Below, one piece after another: positions 60,414 through 64,000 of a stretch of DNA of 64,000 nt. This DNA comes from Selaginella tamariscina (lineage: Eukaryota > Streptophyta > Lycopodiopsida > Selaginellales > Selaginellaceae), in the NCBI GenBank assembly GCA_003024785.1, contig PUQB01000013.1, positions 744,001-808,000 on the forward strand. Direction: 5' to 3'. Below the pieces are notes generated by a model. The model saw only the letters and a program-made list of their open reading frames with translations. It was not told the DNA's origin and did no database searches. Both the position numbers and the translations under genes were made by a program. How positions within the stretch are numbered: the stretch's first letter is position 1; every line of letters starts with the position of its first letter.

Positions 60414-62867
60414 ACAGAGAGATTTAACTTAGTGTTATTAAGTAATAATTGTTACGAATATGTAACAGGTTAAGGGTTCTGTATATTTCCGTCAATGCTC
60501 ATAACAGCTGAAGTAAAATAAAGAAAAATGTACAGTTTCAATATAAACTTAATACAGATATAATAAATGCTTACATGTAAGATTGATATAGGTGTATGGA
60601 CTGGCAGGATTAAATATGCCTACTTATTGTATCTCAATCATAAACTCTCCCCTTGTGACATTGTGAAAAAACGAAAAGATGAATTTTAAGAGTATTTAAT
60701 AAGTTTATCGAGTGTTTGTTTGTTACAAATTTTCCATCCGATTAACATCCTAAATCTTATTGAACCTACCTTAGCATCTAGATGCGCATGGTTCATACAC
60801 TATCATGCATGTTATACATCTTAAATATTAAACATGTGTTATGAACGGTCATCCTAAATTTTATAGAATAGTCGTCTTAAATTTGATTGAATAGACATTT
60901 TAAATTTTAAGACGTTTTTTCTTAAATTTGATTCAACTGTTATTTTAAACTCATTTTAAATTCACGAGGTTAAAATGGGTTAAAGGTCCAACTTAAGGTT
61001 AAATTTGTCAAATTAAGAATAACAAGTTATCACATGCTATCAATAAATTCTCAATTAATAATAGAGCTATAAATTTTTAAGAACCAAAGGAGTTTAAGAC
61101 ACAGCTAGTGATTATGTTAAGAATAATTGGGTTAGTTAGGTCAGGTTAAGAATAATAATTAAATTAAGGAATAAGTTTAACAGGTTAAGGATAATAATTA
61201 GGTAAAGGATCATTAAATAATTAAACTTAGACATGGGTAAACTTAAGAGCTCAAGTATAAACTCACTATGTTAAGTTCACAATTGAGTTAAGAATTCAAC
61301 TTAGACATAAATTTATTGAGTTAAAGGATAATAATTAGGTTAAGGGTTTTAGCTTAGGGATAAATTTATTAAATTAAGAATAATAGTTATATTAAGAATC
61401 ATTAAATAGTTAAGCTCAGGTGTTATAGTTTTATTATGATTTTACTTTTATTTTGGAGTTAATTGTTGTTACTTACTAAACTATGTTGAGTTATTAGTTA
61501 CTTTCAGTGAGTTTAGCATGTTAGACACACCCTAAACCCCTTGAGTTAGGGTTTAGGGGATTGATGAATCATAAGGTTGAACTCACTAAGTATATTTCTA
61601 TTACGAACGATATTTCATGCTAACTCACTTTATAAAATAAAAAAAAAGGGGGAGCCTCTATTACATATATTAAGTAGAATATGTAATAAGGTTCATAACT
61701 AAGTTCATTATTCTTATACTAATGCAATTCTAACTTATGTTGTTAAGGCATAATCTTTTATTGTGTTGCCTCAACTTTCAAACGATAAGGGTACATCTCA
61801 CTTTTAGGGTAGCCCATCCTTAACATTAATAAATCTGTGCTTGAAAAGTCTTATTGGAATACACATTATAAGGGTTAGAAATTAAGGCATGTCTTTAACT
61901 TCTTTCTCTATGTCAAGTTAAGAACAACACTCGTAGTTAAGTAACACACATTCATGTTTTTATTGAATTATGAGTGTGGGATCTTGGTTGACAAGTTTTT
62001 TTACCAAAATTTCTAAGGGTTCACAAAGGGGTTTTAAAGTTAGCATATGTGAGCCATGTTCGTGACATCAAATGTAACTCTTGAATCTAAGGGGTTTCAT
62101 GCTTGAGGCATGCTCTTTAGGGTTGTGTAATGGGTTTAACACTAAGGAGTTGAATACTTTAGCAAACATACATGTTTGTACTTGTAACCTTGGGCATCCA
62201 CTTAAGGAAGGTTAGGTCTCGTAACTAGATGTGTTATTGGCACACTCGGCTAGGTCCTTGGGATCCAAGGGTTTAATTACTTAAGCTTGTTAATAAGAGC
62301 TTATTCATGAGACATTCATAAGGTCATGTATTTAGGATTATCCAAACCTAAGAATTTACTTAACAAAATATTTGTGTCTATCTATGACGTACACTCATGT
62401 CCTCACTAAATATTAACCTTAGGTCTAGAGTATGACTTGGCCATTCAACCCCTTAAGAGTTAGTTGTGGTTCATGGTACCCCTACACCCTAAAGGGGTTG
62501 TACTCCCCAATGAGGATGATTCTTCACGAGGTAAGTCATAGTGTTTTGGCTCTATCAAGGGGGTATGTGCAAGGCATGTCTTCGTAATGAAGTTAGGGTG
62601 TCAAAGTTTTTACCTAGAGCCACAAAGGCGGCTTGCCAGGTGCCAACCTTGGAATCCCCTATGTGGAAACCCCACAGAATCTGGTAAAGTAACCTGTATT
62701 AGGAACCCAACCCTTAGGAACTTAAGCCCCTAGCTAACCAAGTCCACGAACGAGGCTCACCTTGTAAATCAGGACACGCAAACTAGCCGAGCTCAGGTAT
62801 TGTTCCTAGCTTGGCGTGCTTGAGGCGGCCAAAGCAAGGCCTCAACCACTAGTTCTGCGGAACGTTG
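59741..62867. other. AT-rich intergenic DNA grading into retroelement-like non-coding sequence
   Basis: 59.74-61.4 kb is A/T-rich with a (TA)n tract at 60380-60411 and recurring GGTTAAG(G/A)ATAATAATTA phrases near 61.13-61.35 kb. From about 61.45 kb base composition becomes more even and no frames stay open. This part could be LTR or leader sequence of the chromovirus at the window edge, but no termini were found. Confidence 0.4.
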
Positions 62868-63050
62868 CAAAAAGTTCACAAGTTTTATTACCCCCCTTGC
62901 ATTACGCGAAGAGCCCCCGGTTCTAATCATTCTATAACAAAAAGTTCACAAGTTTTATTACCCCCCTTGCATTACGCGAAGAGCCCCGGTTCTAATCATT
63001 CTATAACAAAAAGTTCACAAGTTTTATTACCCCCCTTGCATTACGCGAAG
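62868..63050. repeat. Triplicated ~70-bp direct repeat
   Basis: Units start at 62868, 62938 and 63007 (periods 70 and 69; the third is cut short). They share CAAAAAGTTCACAAGTTTTA and CCCCCCTTGCATTACGCGAA and are nearly identical, so the expansion is recent. Confidence 0.95.
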
Positions 63051-63289
63051 CCAAATACTTTAGAACCATCATTCACTGAGCAAGAACTTAGTTACCAAAG
63101 GTACCACATGTGATAAAAAGTCATTTGGAGACCTTTTGCACGTCTGCAAAGTCTATCACCCGACACAGAAAAAAAGTTGATTAATTTCTTTTTAGTTAAC
63201 TAGAATTTATATCGAAGGCCTCTAGTTAATGTTGTCTGTTGACCCCTAGGTTAAAAAGAAATAACTTTATTTCTTAATCAGTTTGAGAC

Positions 63290-64000
63290 CTCGCCTCAAA
63301 CTCATTCACCAACTTCATTGCGTTCTGCAGATTCTCCAATGGTTCCATGTCGACTCGCATGCCGGGTACCCTTTCCACCTAACAAGATATTCACGTTTAT
63401 GTTTTCGTCGTCCATGAATGTTTCACCCCTTTAATATCGCCTCAACTTTGAATTCTTTTTCCGCACCAACTAACTCTAGAGGTGGACGTAAACTATGATA
63501 TCTATATGGATGTTTCTCATCCTTGTGAAATGGCTCGAGCAAATTGACATGAAACACATTGTGTATTGTTCCCAACTCTGAAGGAAGATCTAACCCATAA
63601 GTCATTTTCCTTACTCGCTTCACCACCTTGTATGAACCTATGTAGTGCGATAGAAACTTCTTCAAAAGAGTCATTGGAACCTTCAGGTTTTTGGTACTCA
63701 ATAATAGCATATCCCCAACATATTCTACATCCTGTCGATGTTTATCATATTGCTGACGATACCTTTTATATGCTGTAGCCATCACTTGACGAGCAGCTTC
63801 TCATGTTCGATACAACTATCCAGTGAACTCTGCTACATAGGGAACTTGATTAACATCGTCTTTCGGTAACACCATACCTTGAGGAATACCACTTTTATTC
63901 CTAGTTAACACTTCCATCGAGCTACACCTGATCGCAGTGTGTGTCGAGTTATTGTAACATATCTCAGCCATATCCTAAGTGTTCAACCCAATCAAGTTGA
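63290..64000 (-). mobile_element. Partial Ty3/Gypsy chromovirus (fossil), end of integrase and chromodomain
   Basis: The minus strand shows an integrase C-terminal region (YRQQYDKHRQDVEYVGDMLL, KFLSHYIGSYKVVKRV, HNVFHVNLLEPFH) running into a chromodomain start (EKEFKVEAILKG). It belongs to a different family from the two copies at 40-55 kb. The element continues past the window edge, and the visible part is broken at least a few times. Confidence 0.8.

Overview
The window looks like nuclear DNA of a land plant. It is very AT-rich between genes, its genes have many short GT-AG introns (about 50-300 nt), and microsatellites are frequent. The genes are a plant Nudix/dipeptidyl-peptidase-III fusion, SULTR-type anion transporters, a microsomal cytochrome P450, an eIF1 and an organellar bL33. 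The short introns and divergent families hint at a non-flowering plant (bryophyte or lycophyte), but that is inference.

Layout. 0.86-14.3 kb is gene-dense: NUDT3-like (+, 21 exons, frame intact, 743 aa); an eIF1/SUI1 homologue with a Lys-Gly-Asp repeat inserted in its core (-); a 362-aa acidic, probably mitochondrial protein ending in a segment like the start of a group II intron reverse transcriptase (-); a 58-aa mitochondrial-type bL33 (-); and a 12-exon SULTR gene (-). 14.3-19.3 kb is AT-rich with no gene seen. 19.3-26.4 kb holds decayed Ty3/Gypsy chromovirus remains, split by a 1.2-kb solo LTR that carries a 33-bp minisatellite. 26.4-31.4 kb has no gene; it includes a duplicated 230-bp block just upstream of a second SULTR gene (31.4-36.1 kb, +, 13 exons). 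A truncated P450 pseudogene follows at 36.7-37.7 kb.

38.7-48.06 kb is one hAT-type DNA transposon with 17-bp terminal inverted repeats and a perfect 8-bp target-site duplication. Its BED zinc-finger exon has been amplified into an array of about a dozen pieces, and a 5.9-kb chromovirus has inserted into its transposase gene. A second copy of that chromovirus lies inverted at 49.3-55.5 kb. Both copies carry just after the 5' LTR a 15-nt primer-binding-site candidate exactly complementary to the predicted 5' end of their own transcript. This is the arrangement of self-priming, Tf1-like elements. Their LTRs also begin with a tRNA-like block on the antisense strand.

55.5-64 kb holds a 155-bp tandem repeat, two MITE-like elements, a nearly whole P450 gene (-, 57.4-58.9 kb), AT-rich spacer, a triplicated 70-bp repeat, and the end of another chromovirus that runs out of the window.

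Four otherwise well-conserved host genes (eIF1, both SULTRs, the P450) each show one small indel in a TA or homopolymer run. Apart from that indel their lengths and splice phases fit the families. Either the assembly has residual indel errors here or these genes are recently broken; the first seems likelier. Exon boundaries were read by eye from homology and GT-AG signals.
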